Shown: in pieces, positions 26,572 through 35,158 of the stretch
Position numbering within the stretch: position 1 is the stretch's first letter
Layout: each line of letters begins with the position of its first letter
From: UKL13-2 sp038321965
GTDB lineage: Bacteria; Pseudomonadota; Gammaproteobacteria; Burkholderiales; Usitatibacteraceae
Direction: 5' to 3'
Assembly (NCBI GenBank): GCA_038321965.1
Contig: JBBQFL010000017.1
Location: 15,634-79,633, forward strand
Length of the DNA: 64,000 nt
Position numbers and translations under genes: made by a program
Notes under the pieces: model-generated
What the model saw: only the letters and a program-made list of their open reading frames with translations
What the model was told of the DNA's origin: nothing
The model's database searches: none

Positions 26572-27993
26572 TCATAGCCAATAGACCCACACGCGCGCCG
26601 CCTGCTCTCTTATGCGCAGCATGATCGGGCGGGACCGCCAGGCGTCGGCTGTGATGCGCTGGGAGGCGACGAGATCCTTATCGAACATGGCATTCATCTG
26701 TGCGCCGAATTCAGGACTTAGTACGACGGCATTGATCTCGTCGTTATGTAGAAAACTCCGCCAGTCGAGATTGGTTGACCCGATCGTCGACCAGACGCCA
26801 TCGATCAGTGCGGTCTTGGCGTGCAGCAAGGCATCATTGCGTTCGTAGATCTCGATACCCGCGTTCAACAGTTCGCTGTAATAGGAGCGTCCGGCGTGAA
26901 ATATCAAACCCGAGTCGGTCTTGCTGGGCAGGATGATCTTGACGTCAACACTGCGCTTGACTGCTTCCTTGAGCGCATTCATGAGGATATCGTCGGGCGC
27001 AAAATAGGCGTTGGTGAGATAAATCGATGTTTCCGCGCTGTTGATGGCTGAGACCAACGTGTTGTATATCTGACCGCCGCCGTCGTCAGAGGAACTGCCG
27101 ATGGCGCGAACCACTTCCTTGCCCTTTTGCAGCGGCTCGGGAAAATATTTCCGTTCCGGCAGCGGCTCGCCCTTCTGCTTTTTCCAGGTATCGAGGAACA
27201 GTTTCTGAAACTCGGCGACCACCGGGCCTTCGACCAGTAAATGGGTGTCCCGCCAGGGCACCTTGGTTTTGGCCGGATCCATAGCCGCGCGTCGCAAGCT
27301 CGAACCGCTCGAGTAAACATTGCTGATATTCACGCCGCCAAGAAACGCACTGTAACCATCGACAATCAATAATTTCCGATGGTCGCGCTGATTTATCTGC
27401 CAGCCCTTTTTGGCATCCAAGGGGTTGACCGGATTGAATTCAACGATCTTGACGCCGCCATCCCTGAGCCGCTGGAAAAATTCCTTGGGTGTCTGCAACG
27501 ATCCAACGCTGTCGTAGATCAGGCTCACGGCTACACCCTGCTGCTGTCGGGCAATCAGGGCGTCAGAAAATTTCTTGCCGATCTCATCGTCCTCGATGAT
27601 ATAAGTTTCCATATTGATATGGTCTTTTGCCGCAGCGATGGCCTTGAACATCGCGGCGTAGGTCGACTCACCGTCCTGGAACAACGTGGTGCGGTTGCTC
27701 ACGACCAACGGGCTACCAGCGATCGCCTGCTCCAGTGCGAGATGGCGGTCAAATATGCCGGTTTCTTCGCTTCGCTGATTCAGTCCGGCAAGGATAGCCT
27801 TGCTTTGAGCGGTAGAAAGCGCGCCGCGCACGCCGACCATTTTTACCGGTGCTGTCGTTCCTGCCATGGTGTCGATATTCATCTGCGGTAGCGCCGCACA
27901 GCCCGTAAGGCCGACCAGAAGCATCGCCATAGTGCTGCTTATGACAGTTAGCCACCTGGAACGTGTGGATTGTGTGCAAGTGAAAGTGTGCAC
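26572..27993 (-). CDS. Phospholipase D-like lipoprotein (cardiolipin-synthase type)
   Basis: A 473-residue protein with two HKD catalytic motifs, HRKLLIVD near residue 204 and HAKTALID near 391. Both carry the Lys and Asp of the PLD superfamily, as in bacterial cardiolipin synthases. The N-terminus has a lipobox, LTGC, so it is probably an envelope lipoprotein, unlike most Cls enzymes. I chose GTG 27991-27993: GGGAGA lies 7 nt upstream and the signal peptide then begins correctly. Longer upstream starts add a foreign 55 residues. It likely remodels phospholipids. It precedes an exported protein of unknown function on the same strand. Confidence 0.88.
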   Translation of the reverse strand: MHTFTCTQSTRSRWLTVISSTMAMLLVGLTGCAALPQMNIDTMAGTTAPVKMVGVRGALSTAQSKAILAGLNQRSEETGIFDRHLALEQAIAGSPLVVSNRTTLFQDGESTYAAMFKAIAAAKDHINMETYIIEDDEIGKKFSDALIARQQQGVAVSLIYDSVGSLQTPKEFFQRLRDGGVKIVEFNPVNPLDAKKGWQINQRDHRKLLIVDGYSAFLGGVNISNVYSSGSSLRRAAMDPAKTKVPWRDTHLLVEGPVVAEFQKLFLDTWKKQKGEPLPERKYFPEPLQKGKEVVRAIGSSSDDGGGQIYNTLVSAINSAETSIYLTNAYFAPDDILMNALKEAVKRSVDVKIILPSKTDSGLIFHAGRSYYSELLNAGIEIYERNDALLHAKTALIDGVWSTIGSTNLDWRSFLHNDEINAVVLSPEFGAQMNAMFDKDLVASQRITADAWRSRPIMLRIREQAARVWVYWL

Positions 27994-28489
27994 GACTCTC
28001 TCCCTGATGCGATTGAACTTATTGGGGAAGAATAAAGCCGCTACAGCGGATTTGTTACCAGCCAAATACGACAAAAGAAGTGGGAAGACGCCTACAAATG
28101 ACGTTATGCCTGGTTGAGCAATTGGCGTCGTTGTGTCTGGCGTTGCCTCACAGCGCAAGCGGGTGCGTTCATATCAACGGGCGGTGCGTTGATTTTTTCG
28201 AAGGTGTGCGGCACCATGGACTCGCTGCTGGAGGGACTGGCCCAATTCTCGCTGTCAATTGCAAACACGAGCATGGGTGCGGCCTCCAGGCCGAAAGTGT
28301 CTGAAACGGCGCGCCAATGCTTGTGTTTAGCGTTGTTTGTGAAGATGTTGCTACGGCATTCCGGACATTATTTCGAACTTCGATCTTTGGGCTCCGATGC
28401 CAGACGACTAGGCCGAGACCCCATACATTCTTTAAATCGAATGATGCGATCCGCGAAGAGCGCATCACTGCGATGTCAAAAACCACGCG
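27994..28489. other. 496-bp intergenic region
   Basis: No gene is supported. It contains one copy of the palindromic repeat (28263-28328). The remainder shows nothing recognisable. Confidence 0.5.
28263..28328 (+). repeat. Palindromic intergenic repeat, copy 2
   Basis: Starts AAACACGAGCATGGGTGCGG and ends GCCAATGCTTGTGTTT. The inner hairpin is GGCC-TCCA-GGCC, followed by CTGAAA. It is symmetrical over its 66 bp, with a few mismatches. Confidence 0.65.
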
Positions 28490-28648
28490 TCAAATTTTGC
28501 CCATCACCAGCAAAATAATGAGGATAAGCACAACCAGACCGAGACCACCGCTGGGCCCGTAGCCCCAGCTTCTGCTATGCCCCCAGGTCGGCAGGGCGCC
28601 GACCAGAATCAGGATGAGTACAACCAGCAATATGGTTCCTAGACCCAT
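28490..28648 (-). CDS. DUF3309 small membrane protein
   Basis: A 52-residue protein: MGLGTILLVVLILILVGALP, a TWGHSRSWGYGPSGG turn, and a second helix ending MGKI. The WGYGPSGG turn between two short helices is the DUF3309 signature. AAGGAG lies 6 nt before the ATG at 28646-28648. It starts 37 bp after the collagen-like lipoprotein stop, probably in one transcript. It is a stress-associated family without a known activity. Confidence 0.88.
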   Translation of the reverse strand: MGLGTILLVVLILILVGALPTWGHSRSWGYGPSGGLGLVVLILIILLVMGKI

Positions 28649-28685
28649 ACATTTCTCCTTGGTGTTAAGTGAAGTGTGAAGCGAT

Positions 28686-28940
28686 TTACTGGCGCGGTGC
28701 GGGCGGTGGTGGTGTGACGATCACCGTCGTGCTGTCGCCGGGCTTGCCGGGCTCACCCTTCATGCCGTCCGCACCTGGAGCGCCGGGCGCGCCGGGTGCT
28801 CCTTGAGGTCCCGGTACAACAACGGTGGTGGGCGGTGTAGGCGTCGGCGTGGGCACGGGTACCGTAACGACGGTCGGTTTGTCACACCCGGAAAGCGTGA
28901 TGGCTGCAAACAGCGCAGAGGCAAGTAACGTATGTTTCAT
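28686..28940 (-). CDS. Small lipoprotein with collagen-like repeat
   Basis: An 84-residue protein. A signal peptide ends at the lipobox LSGC (Cys19). A Val/Pro/Thr linker follows, then a short collagen-like tract of Gly-X-Y triplets (about residues 44-68, GPQGAPGAPGAPGADG...), and a Pro-rich tail. Eight triplets are too few for a stable triple helix alone, but the layout (anchor, spacer, collagen) suggests a trimeric surface filament. AAAGGA precedes the ATG. DUF3309 follows downstream. Confidence 0.8.
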   Translation of the reverse strand: MKHTLLASALFAAITLSGCDKPTVVTVPVPTPTPTPPTTVVVPGPQGAPGAPGAPGADGMKGEPGKPGDSTTVIVTPPPPAPRQ

Positions 28941-29725
28941 CGTAAATCCTTTGAAAGTGGAAAGTCATGGACAGAAAAACGGGTGCGATCTGCAAACAAA
29001 CGGACACAGCACACAAGTCACGTTATAGCTGGAGAATAGGCGCTAGTCGCGTTCAGTTCAGTGCGCTGGCGTACATAAACAGAGAACTCTTTCGCAGCGC
29101 GCTTCCAATCTCAGCTGACAAAGGAAAGTAGCAGCGCGAAGTGAATAGCCACGCAATGGCGCGGGCTTCTACGGCATTTGGCCTGACACTTTCGTCAATG
29201 CTTGTGTTTGGCGATTCGAATCAACCGCTATGCAGCCCCTTAAAAGTTCCAGTTCACACATGATTTTTCTAAACGTCAAATCATTCAGGCTGCGGTCGCG
29301 GTCGATTTTGACGACGGCGTCCCTTTCAGTACGCAGCCACCAGTATTTTTGCGTCGCGCGCATGCAGCTATCGCGGCGCGATGCACGGCAGCGCAGGCTC
29401 CCGCACCGATTGTTTGCCGGTACTGATGGCCAATGTCGTGGTGTCTCGTGTGTGCGTCAAAAAACCAATCGTGCGAAAATTATTGATAGGCCCCAAACTC
29501 TTATGTGCGCGTTCGTACGGTGCGCTATTTTGTAGAAGCGCAGAATCAGGGAGTGCTGGCTGTCTACTAGCAGCGGCTTCGTGACTATTGAACCGGCAAT
29601 TGCTCATGTTTATTCTTTCGACCACCGCTGGTGGCGGAGGGCATCTCTTGCGATTGAGGCAAAACATGCATTTGCTGAATCAGTAAGCGACTTGTATTTA
29701 CTCACCACTTCGTCAGGAGCAAATC
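28941..29725. other. 785-bp intergenic region
   Basis: No convincing gene. Frames up to about 100 codons exist but lack ribosome sites and look like random coding. It holds a palindromic repeat copy (29144-29209). The last 70 bp lead into the FMN reductase gene. Confidence 0.45.
29144..29209 (+). repeat. Palindromic intergenic repeat, copy 3
   Basis: The right arm TCAATGCTTGTGTTTGG matches copy 2 closely. The left arm CCACGCAATGGCGCGGGCTTC is degraded at its outer end. The inner segment GGCATTTGGCCTGA keeps the family core. Confidence 0.55.
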
Positions 29726-30277
29726 ATGAGCACGATCCGGATCGCCGTTATCGTCGGTAGCCTTCGTCGCGAATCATTCAATCGCCAACTTGCAAACGCC
29801 ATCGTCAAGTTGGCACCAGCTGATTTCTCATTCGAACAGCTGGAGATCGGCGATTTGCCGCTCTATGATCAGGATGACGATGCGAATCAGCCCGACGCGG
29901 TGAAGCGTCTGAAGGCCAGTATCACCGCGGCCCAGGGCTTGTTGTTTGTCACGCCCGAATACAACCGCTCGATTCCCGGCGTTCTCAAGAATGCAATCGA
30001 CCACGCCTCGCGTCCGTATGGCCAAAGCGCGTGGGCGGGCAAGCCGGCGGGTGTGATTGGAATATCCGTCGGACCGATGGGCACCTCCATGGCACAGCAG
30101 CATTTACGCAATATTCTGGCCGTTCTGGATGTGCCCACACTGGGTCTGCCGGAATTGTTCCTGCAGGCAAAAGAGGGGTTATTCGACGACACCAGCAATA
30201 TCGGCGAGGGCAGCCGGAAATTCCTGCAGGGCTGGATGGATCGCTACGTTGCGTGGGTCGGCAAGTACACCGCTTAG
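29726..30277 (+). CDS. NADPH-dependent FMN reductase (ChrR/YieF type)
   Basis: A 183-residue flavodoxin-fold enzyme. The FMN phosphate loop is GSLRRESFNRQLA (residues 11-23), and the flavin-stacking TPEYNRSIPGVLKNAID lies near 75-91. Relatives reduce quinones, chromate and azo dyes with NAD(P)H and limit oxidative stress in the cytosol. AGGAGC lies about 7 nt before the ATG. It is followed after 18 bp by cbpA and probably shares its transcript. Confidence 0.92.
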   Translation: MSTIRIAVIVGSLRRESFNRQLANAIVKLAPADFSFEQLEIGDLPLYDQDDDANQPDAVKRLKASITAAQGLLFVTPEYNRSIPGVLKNAIDHASRPYGQSAWAGKPAGVIGISVGPMGTSMAQQHLRNILAVLDVPTLGLPELFLQAKEGLFDDTSNIGEGSRKFLQGWMDRYVAWVGKYTA

Positions 30278-30295
30278 TTCACCTCGGAGCTACAC

Positions 30296-31267
30296 GTGAA
30301 ATACAAGGACTACTACAGCATTCTGGGTGTCGAGCGCGGCGCAGGTGAAGACGACATCAAGAAAGCGTACCGCAAGCTGGCGCGCAAATATCATCCGGAT
30401 GTGTCCAAAGACCCGGAAGGTGAAGCCAAATTCAAGGATGTGGCCGAAGCCTATCAAACGCTGAAGGATACGGAGAAGCGCGCGGCGTATGACCGGCTCG
30501 GCAGCCACCAGAACGGCGAAGACTTTGTGCCTTCGCGCGATTGGGGGCAGGAATTCAACACGCAATTCAACGATGGAAAATCCTCATTTGAGGGTGTCGA
30601 TTTGTCGGATTTGTTTGCCAGTTTTGCGCGCCGCCAGGGCGGTGGTCATGCCGGTGCCAGCGCGCTGATTCCCGGCGAAGACTTCGATGTCGCCGCGACC
30701 ATCAACCTGGAAGATGCCTTCAACGGCACGCAGGTCAGTCTCAACCTGAGTGTGCCGGTCTACGATGAACACGGACGAATGCGGCGTGAGGCGCGCACGG
30801 TTCAGGTGCGCATTCCGAAGGGCGCGACCGATGGCCAGCGCCTGCGCTTGCGCGGCCAAGGCGGCAAGGGGCACAACGGTGGCCGCGATGGTGATCTGTT
30901 CCTGAATATCAAGCTGCACGCGCATCCGCTTTATCGCGTGGACGGCTTTGACCTTTATATTGATCTGCCGCTGGCGCCATGGGAAGCCGCACTGGGCACG
31001 CGCGCTGAGGTGCCCACACTCGCAGGCGCCGTCTATCTTACCGTCGCCCCGTCAACGAACTCTGGCCAGCATTTGCGGCTCACCGGGCGCGGGTTGCCCA
31101 AGCCGGGTGGCGTCGAAGGCGCAGCGGGTAACCTGTTTGCGGTAGTGAAGATCGTCATGCCGCCGACGCTCGATGAGCGTGAGCAGGCGTTGTTCAAGGA
31201 ACTCGCCGATAAATCCACCTTCAACCCACGACGCCATTTTGATGGGGAGGCTGCAAATGCAAAGTGA
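30296..31267 (+). CDS. cbpA: Curved-DNA-binding J-domain co-chaperone CbpA
   Basis: A 323-residue DnaJ-family protein. The J-domain spans residues 1-70 with His33-Pro34-Asp35, which stimulates DnaK. A Gly/Phe-poor linker and the two DnaJ C-terminal beta domains follow, without a zinc-finger region; that is the CbpA layout. It begins with GTG 30296. The cbpM start lies 11 bp inside its 3' end. CbpA acts in the cytosol and nucleoid as a stationary-phase or stress co-chaperone. Confidence 0.93.
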   Translation: MKYKDYYSILGVERGAGEDDIKKAYRKLARKYHPDVSKDPEGEAKFKDVAEAYQTLKDTEKRAAYDRLGSHQNGEDFVPSRDWGQEFNTQFNDGKSSFEGVDLSDLFASFARRQGGGHAGASALIPGEDFDVAATINLEDAFNGTQVSLNLSVPVYDEHGRMRREARTVQVRIPKGATDGQRLRLRGQGGKGHNGGRDGDLFLNIKLHAHPLYRVDGFDLYIDLPLAPWEAALGTRAEVPTLAGAVYLTVAPSTNSGQHLRLTGRGLPKPGGVEGAAGNLFAVVKIVMPPTLDEREQALFKELADKSTFNPRRHFDGEAANAK

Positions 31268-31586
31268 ATCTCTTGATGTGCTTTGGCTAGACCGTTTTCA
31301 ACTGGTTTCGGTCGAAGACCTTGTGGGCCTCTCCGGCCTGAGCGAGGCCCACATACATGAACTGGTGGAGTTGGGCGCATTGACGCCGCTGGACCCCAGC
31401 CGGATCCCCTGGAGTTTTAGCGCGGATTGCGTCGTTACCGTGCGAAAAGCGTCTCGCTTGAGGGATGACCTTGAGCTCGACGCGCACGCATTGGCACTGG
31501 CGCTGACTTTGCTGGAACAGATTCAGACACTGGAGGCCGAACTTTCCAGCTTGCGCGCCCGTCAACCAGTGTTCAGTCGGGCTTAA
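31257..31586 (+). CDS. cbpM: Chaperone modulator CbpM
   Basis: A 109-residue protein with a MerR-like N-terminal region (VEDLVGLSGLSEAHIHELVELGAL) and a C-terminal helix (ALTLLEQIQTLEAEL). CbpM binds the J-domain of CbpA and inhibits it. The ATG at 31257 overlaps cbpA by 11 bp, and GGGGAGG lies 5 nt upstream, so it is made together with its partner. The pairing makes the assignment firm. Confidence 0.92.
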   Translation: MQSESLDVLWLDRFQLVSVEDLVGLSGLSEAHIHELVELGALTPLDPSRIPWSFSADCVVTVRKASRLRDDLELDAHALALALTLLEQIQTLEAELSSLRARQPVFSRA

Positions 31587-31616
31587 TTGCCCAGCGAAAA
31601 CCCGAAACTGACCTGC

Positions 31617-32807
31617 TCACTGCGCGAAGAAGAATCGCAGCATTTCTCGCGTCGCATCAGGCCCGCTGGCATCGGTGAATGAGCCCGCCACATCGCCACC
31701 GGACCATGCATGTCCCGCACCATGGACCAGCCAGTGTTCGGCCAGGCGCTTGCCTTTCTTGTCGACATGTCTGGAGCGTGTGTAGTGGCGCCCTTTCGGT
31801 GACACGCCGCGCTCAACTTTCGCGCCGACTTCCTCGCGCAGTACGGCCGCAATTACCTGTTCGCCATTTCGCGGATGCACGGTCTGATCCTGGTCACCGT
31901 GAAACACGATGGTGGGAACGGACACCTGCATGTTGATCCCCGCCACGTGTTTGGCGCGGCTAGTGTCGCCACTCTGCATCACCGTAAATGCTTCCATCAT
32001 ATTGCTCGCCGCGCCGCGCGCCAGGCCCGAATGCACGCCGACGGCAGCAAAAATCTCCGGGTAAGCCTCGGCAACGATCGTCGCCATGGCGCCACCGGCG
32101 GACAAACCAGCGATGTAAACGCGCTGCGGATCGATGCCGTACTTCTTGATCATTGCCTGGGCCATGGTCGCGATCAACGCCGGCTCGCCACCGCCGCGTT
32201 GCTGGTCTTCAGGCTGAAACCAGTTCCAGCAGCGCGATGCGTTGGCCGATGACGACTGCTCGGGATAGAGCACGAAGAAGCCCTGTTCGCGCGCGGCCGC
32301 GTTCATGCCGGTACCGGCGGCGAAGTCGTCTGGGTCCTGCCCGCAGCCGTGCAGCATCACGACCAGCGGTAACGAGCGGCTGGCCAGCTTCGGTGGAACG
32401 TAGAGTCTGTAGCGCAACGTGTTCGATGCGTGTTTGTGGATGCCGCCGATAAATGCGCCGGTGCCGAAGTCAGTGTGGCTATATTCACGTGCATCGCCAT
32501 TCGCGACCTGCCGCCGCGTTTGCGACTCTTCGTGGTGCGCAGTTTCGGCCGCGGCAAAGTCAGCTTCGGCGGCATCGTACTCATGGGTATCAACCTCGAA
32601 CGCAGTGCCGCCCGGCACCGTCGCCGAAGCGTCGAGCGTGACAGCGCCGGATTTAGTTGTCGCACCCGCGTTCGGCGTTGCTTTCGCGGTGGCCGTTTGC
32701 GGTTCTCTTCGCAGTGCACGCTGGATCGTTTCGGTGGCTTCGTCCAGTCGCCCGGCGCGCGTCAATTGTGTGGCGTCGCGCATTAGCTTCTGCAGGGTGT
32801 CATTCAT
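31617..32807 (-). CDS. PHB depolymerase-family esterase
   Basis: A 396-residue alpha/beta-hydrolase. The N-terminal helix (MNDTLQKLMRDATQLTRAGR...EATETIQRAL) is typical of the intracellular group; no signal peptide is present. The core has the oxyanion motif HGCGQDP, nucleophile GLSAGGAM near residue 235, the acid near HGDQDQTVHP and the base in GAGHAWSGG. It may cleave short-chain polyhydroxybutyrate or related esters; substrate is unproven. It is convergent with cbpM, 30 bp apart. Confidence 0.88.
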   Translation of the reverse strand: MNDTLQKLMRDATQLTRAGRLDEATETIQRALRREPQTATAKATPNAGATTKSGAVTLDASATVPGGTAFEVDTHEYDAAEADFAAAETAHHEESQTRRQVANGDAREYSHTDFGTGAFIGGIHKHASNTLRYRLYVPPKLASRSLPLVVMLHGCGQDPDDFAAGTGMNAAAREQGFFVLYPEQSSSANASRCWNWFQPEDQQRGGGEPALIATMAQAMIKKYGIDPQRVYIAGLSAGGAMATIVAEAYPEIFAAVGVHSGLARGAASNMMEAFTVMQSGDTSRAKHVAGINMQVSVPTIVFHGDQDQTVHPRNGEQVIAAVLREEVGAKVERGVSPKGRHYTRSRHVDKKGKRLAEHWLVHGAGHAWSGGDVAGSFTDASGPDATREMLRFFFAQ

Positions 32808-32947
32808 ACAAACTCTCTTAAGTGACCAGCAGGCGTGGCACCCTCATCGTACCGTGAAATTGCGTCAACGCTGTCGGTGAGTTTGTTAACGTTGGTCAAG
32901 GCGCCGATAGAGCGCATGACTAACCAGTCCGCGCGCAATCGGAACTC

Positions 32948-33014
32948 AAACTCAAGCATTGGTAGCGCTTCGCGGGCATTTATGCGCCGGAAGGCGCAAC
33001 AGTGCTTGTGTTTC
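32948..33014 (+). repeat. Palindromic intergenic repeat, copy 4
   Basis: Starts AAACTCAAGCATTGGTAGCG and ends AACAGTGCTTGTGTTTCG. The inner part GCATTTATGCGCCGGAA forms a short hairpin (GCAT-TT-ATGC). The 298-bp gap that holds it (32808-33105) shows no gene. Confidence 0.6.
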
Positions 33015-33105
33015 GCTCTTGGAACTTTATTGGCGCGGGCGCGGCGTGAATTAATGCACCGTTGATTCAGAAATAGAAGCGACGTTTAGCCGCCAGCAGT
33101 CCTGT

Positions 33106-33846
33106 TCACGCGGCGCACTGCATCACCGGTGCGACATGCGATGCGCGCAGGCTGATATTAACTTGCGGAGAACCACCGCTGGCGTGTTGCTCAAGGCGCT
33201 GCCGGTCGAGGACGGCGAGGTGACCACGGCTATAGCGAATCACGCCAGCCTGCTGGAGCTTCAGTGCGATGTTTGTCACGCTCTCACGGCGCACGCCAAG
33301 CAGGTCGCCGAGGACTTCGTGGGTCATCTCCATCTCATCGCTGGTCAGGCGGTCCAGGCCCATGAGCAGCCGCCTGCATAGCTGCTGCTCGAGGGAATGA
33401 TGTTTTGTATAAATAGCGGTCTGTGCCATTTGCGCCATGAGCGTCTGTGCGTACTTGAGCAGGGTTGCCAGGATTTGGCCGCTACGACTGGATTCTTCTT
33501 TGGCAACCCTGGCGCCCAGCCGATAACTCGCGCCAGTAGTCTGCACCCGGGTTTGCTCCAGTTCGACACCGCCGGCGGAGAACAGCGACATGCCCACAAC
33601 GCCCTCATTGCCTACTACGGCAATTTCGGAAGTTCCACCGCTTAATGAGATGTGCAGCAGCGACACGATGGCCGTAACTGGAAAATATACGTATGTCGGC
33701 GTCGCGCCTGCGTCGCATAGCACTTGGCCTCGTTGTAAATGAACCAGTTCGAGATCTGGCGCCAGACGTTCTCTATCACTGACGGAGAGCGCCGCAAGTA
33801 ACTGGTTTTGACGGGGGTTGTGAAACTGCCGGTGCGGTGTATTCAT
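33106..33846 (-). CDS. Crp/Fnr-family transcription regulator
   Basis: A 246-residue regulator. The cyclic-nucleotide-like sensor domain (about residues 15-140: GQVLCDAGATPTYVYFP, EIAVVGNEGVVGMSLF) lacks the Fnr cysteine cluster and the full cAMP pocket. The winged HTH (GDLLGVRRESVTNIALKLQQ) recognises DNA. Close relatives stand among stress genes in betaproteobacteria; ligand unknown. The ATG at 33844-33846 fits the family. GTAGGAC at 33861-33867 lies just upstream, without a second half at the spacing seen elsewhere. Confidence 0.88.
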   Translation of the reverse strand: MNTPHRQFHNPRQNQLLAALSVSDRERLAPDLELVHLQRGQVLCDAGATPTYVYFPVTAIVSLLHISLSGGTSEIAVVGNEGVVGMSLFSAGGVELEQTRVQTTGASYRLGARVAKEESSRSGQILATLLKYAQTLMAQMAQTAIYTKHHSLEQQLCRRLLMGLDRLTSDEMEMTHEVLGDLLGVRRESVTNIALKLQQAGVIRYSRGHLAVLDRQRLEQHASGGSPQVNISLRASHVAPVMQCAA

Positions 33847-34119
33847 CGCGGACTCATCTTGTAGGACCAAGCACAATCATGGCGACCATCACATGTATAC
33901 AGTATCGGCGGCGGGCGATTCCGCATGTAGTCCGACTCCTACTTGGACCTGCCCTCTCGGGGATCGGTATTTTGGCTTTTTGTGCGCGAAAGCAAACCGC
34001 TTGCGATATTAGGCGCGACGGGGAAAGCACTCAACTGCGCCTTCCCCGCACCTTACCCGCTATGCCTACCTCATTTCCAGCGCCTCACAAACTATCGTGC
34101 GTGCTGCGCTCAACGCCGG

Positions 34120-34587
34120 TCAAACGATGGGAATGTATTCCACTGCACCCGTGTCACCGTCGAGGATCATTTCATACGGGAACCAATAAATGACTTCGTC
34201 TCCGTAATCATCATAGTAGGCGTAACCGATATAGACCGTACCGAGGGACTGTGCCTGGGTCAACATCAAGGACGCATACTGAAGTCCGCCGGCCGTTGCC
34301 ATTTTATTGCTGGTCTTGTACTTCTTGACGGCTAGCTCGCCCTTCTTGGCGTGCTTGACATGCAACGCCGCAATTTTGCCGTTCTTTACATCAACGGAAA
34401 CGGTGTGATCGCCTTTTGTGTCGAGCGTATGTTTGCCGTTGGTTTTGATTTTGTCACCGACCAGTTCTTTGCCATTTTGATGTTTGTGTTGGTGTTTTGC
34501 CGAGGGCGCTGCGATCGCGCCGTTGACAAGGGCGAACACGCCGAGAGCGACGATGAACGCGGTGAGAATACGCAGCATACGATTCAT
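34120..34587 (-). CDS. Exported protein with His/Lys-rich segment, unknown function
   Basis: A 155-residue protein. A signal peptide ends at AIAA-PSA. A KHQHKHQNGK stretch follows that could bind metal. Next come two short beta segments (HTVSVDVKNGKIAALHVKH) like a repeat of PepSY-type proteins, and a Tyr-rich acidic end (GYAYYDDYGDEVIYWFPYEM). GGAG precedes the ATG at 34585-34587. I do not recognise the family. It may be last in the unit starting at 36386. Confidence 0.75.
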   Translation of the reverse strand: MNRMLRILTAFIVALGVFALVNGAIAAPSAKHQHKHQNGKELVGDKIKTNGKHTLDTKGDHTVSVDVKNGKIAALHVKHAKKGELAVKKYKTSNKMATAGGLQYASLMLTQAQSLGTVYIGYAYYDDYGDEVIYWFPYEMILDGDTGAVEYIPIV

Positions 34588-34822
34588 GATTGAGTCTCCA
34601 GTTTCAAGTGTGCTGCGATTGTCAGTCTGGGTTCGTGAGCCAGTGTGCCGCAGCGCGGACGGCAACTACCAGGCCAATATCGGGCATGCGCGGCGGTTCG
34701 TCTGTGCGAGGACGCACGCATAGTCCGGCGTCGCGTCAATTGCAACTTCTCTGCAATTGTTGATGCAGTGACTGATGACGGAGGCAGGCGCCAGAGCGAG
34801 TGAGGCAGCGAATAACGCTGTT

Positions 34823-35146
34823 TCAGCGGGTTGCGGGTGCCGGTTTTTGTGACGCTTTTGGCGATAGCGTGGAGTGGTCGTTTGCCTGGCCTGGCAAGGG
34901 CATGGCAGTCGCCTGCTGAGACTTGCTGACGTCCGATTTTGCGGTGGAGGTGGTTTCTGGCGTCTCTTGGGCAGGGCCGCCTGGCGTTACGCCGAGCACC
35001 TGCGCACGAGGATCGGTCGTCGCTGCCGACCCTGGCGCCGCGGCAGCATTGGGCAATGCCGTGGTCCTTTCGCTGCAGCCGATGAGGATGACTGCGGCAG
35101 CGATCACGAAGGCGAGACCGGCGTGTTTGACCGCGGCGTTGTTCAT
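34823..35146 (-). CDS. Putative lipoprotein of low complexity
   Basis: A 107-residue protein. The lipobox LIGC places the anchor at Cys24. The rest is Ala/Pro/Thr/Ser-rich and probably unstructured. The ATG at 35144-35146 lies 12 bp after the transglutaminase stop, with AGGA upstream, so the two are co-translated. No family recognised. Confidence 0.7.
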   Translation of the reverse strand: MNNAAVKHAGLAFVIAAAVILIGCSERTTALPNAAAAPGSAATTDPRAQVLGVTPGGPAQETPETTSTAKSDVSKSQQATAMPLPGQANDHSTLSPKASQKPAPATR

Positions 35147-35158
35147 GGAGTAATCCTG

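Noticed and set aside
29368..29667. Minus-strand frame of 99 codons upstream of the FMN reductase
   Set aside because: No ribosome site, no family and overlap with the likely promoter region.
33861..33867. GTAGGAC before the Crp-type gene as a sixth stress element
   Set aside because: No second half at 15-16 nt; the heptamer alone is expected several times by chance in 64 kb.
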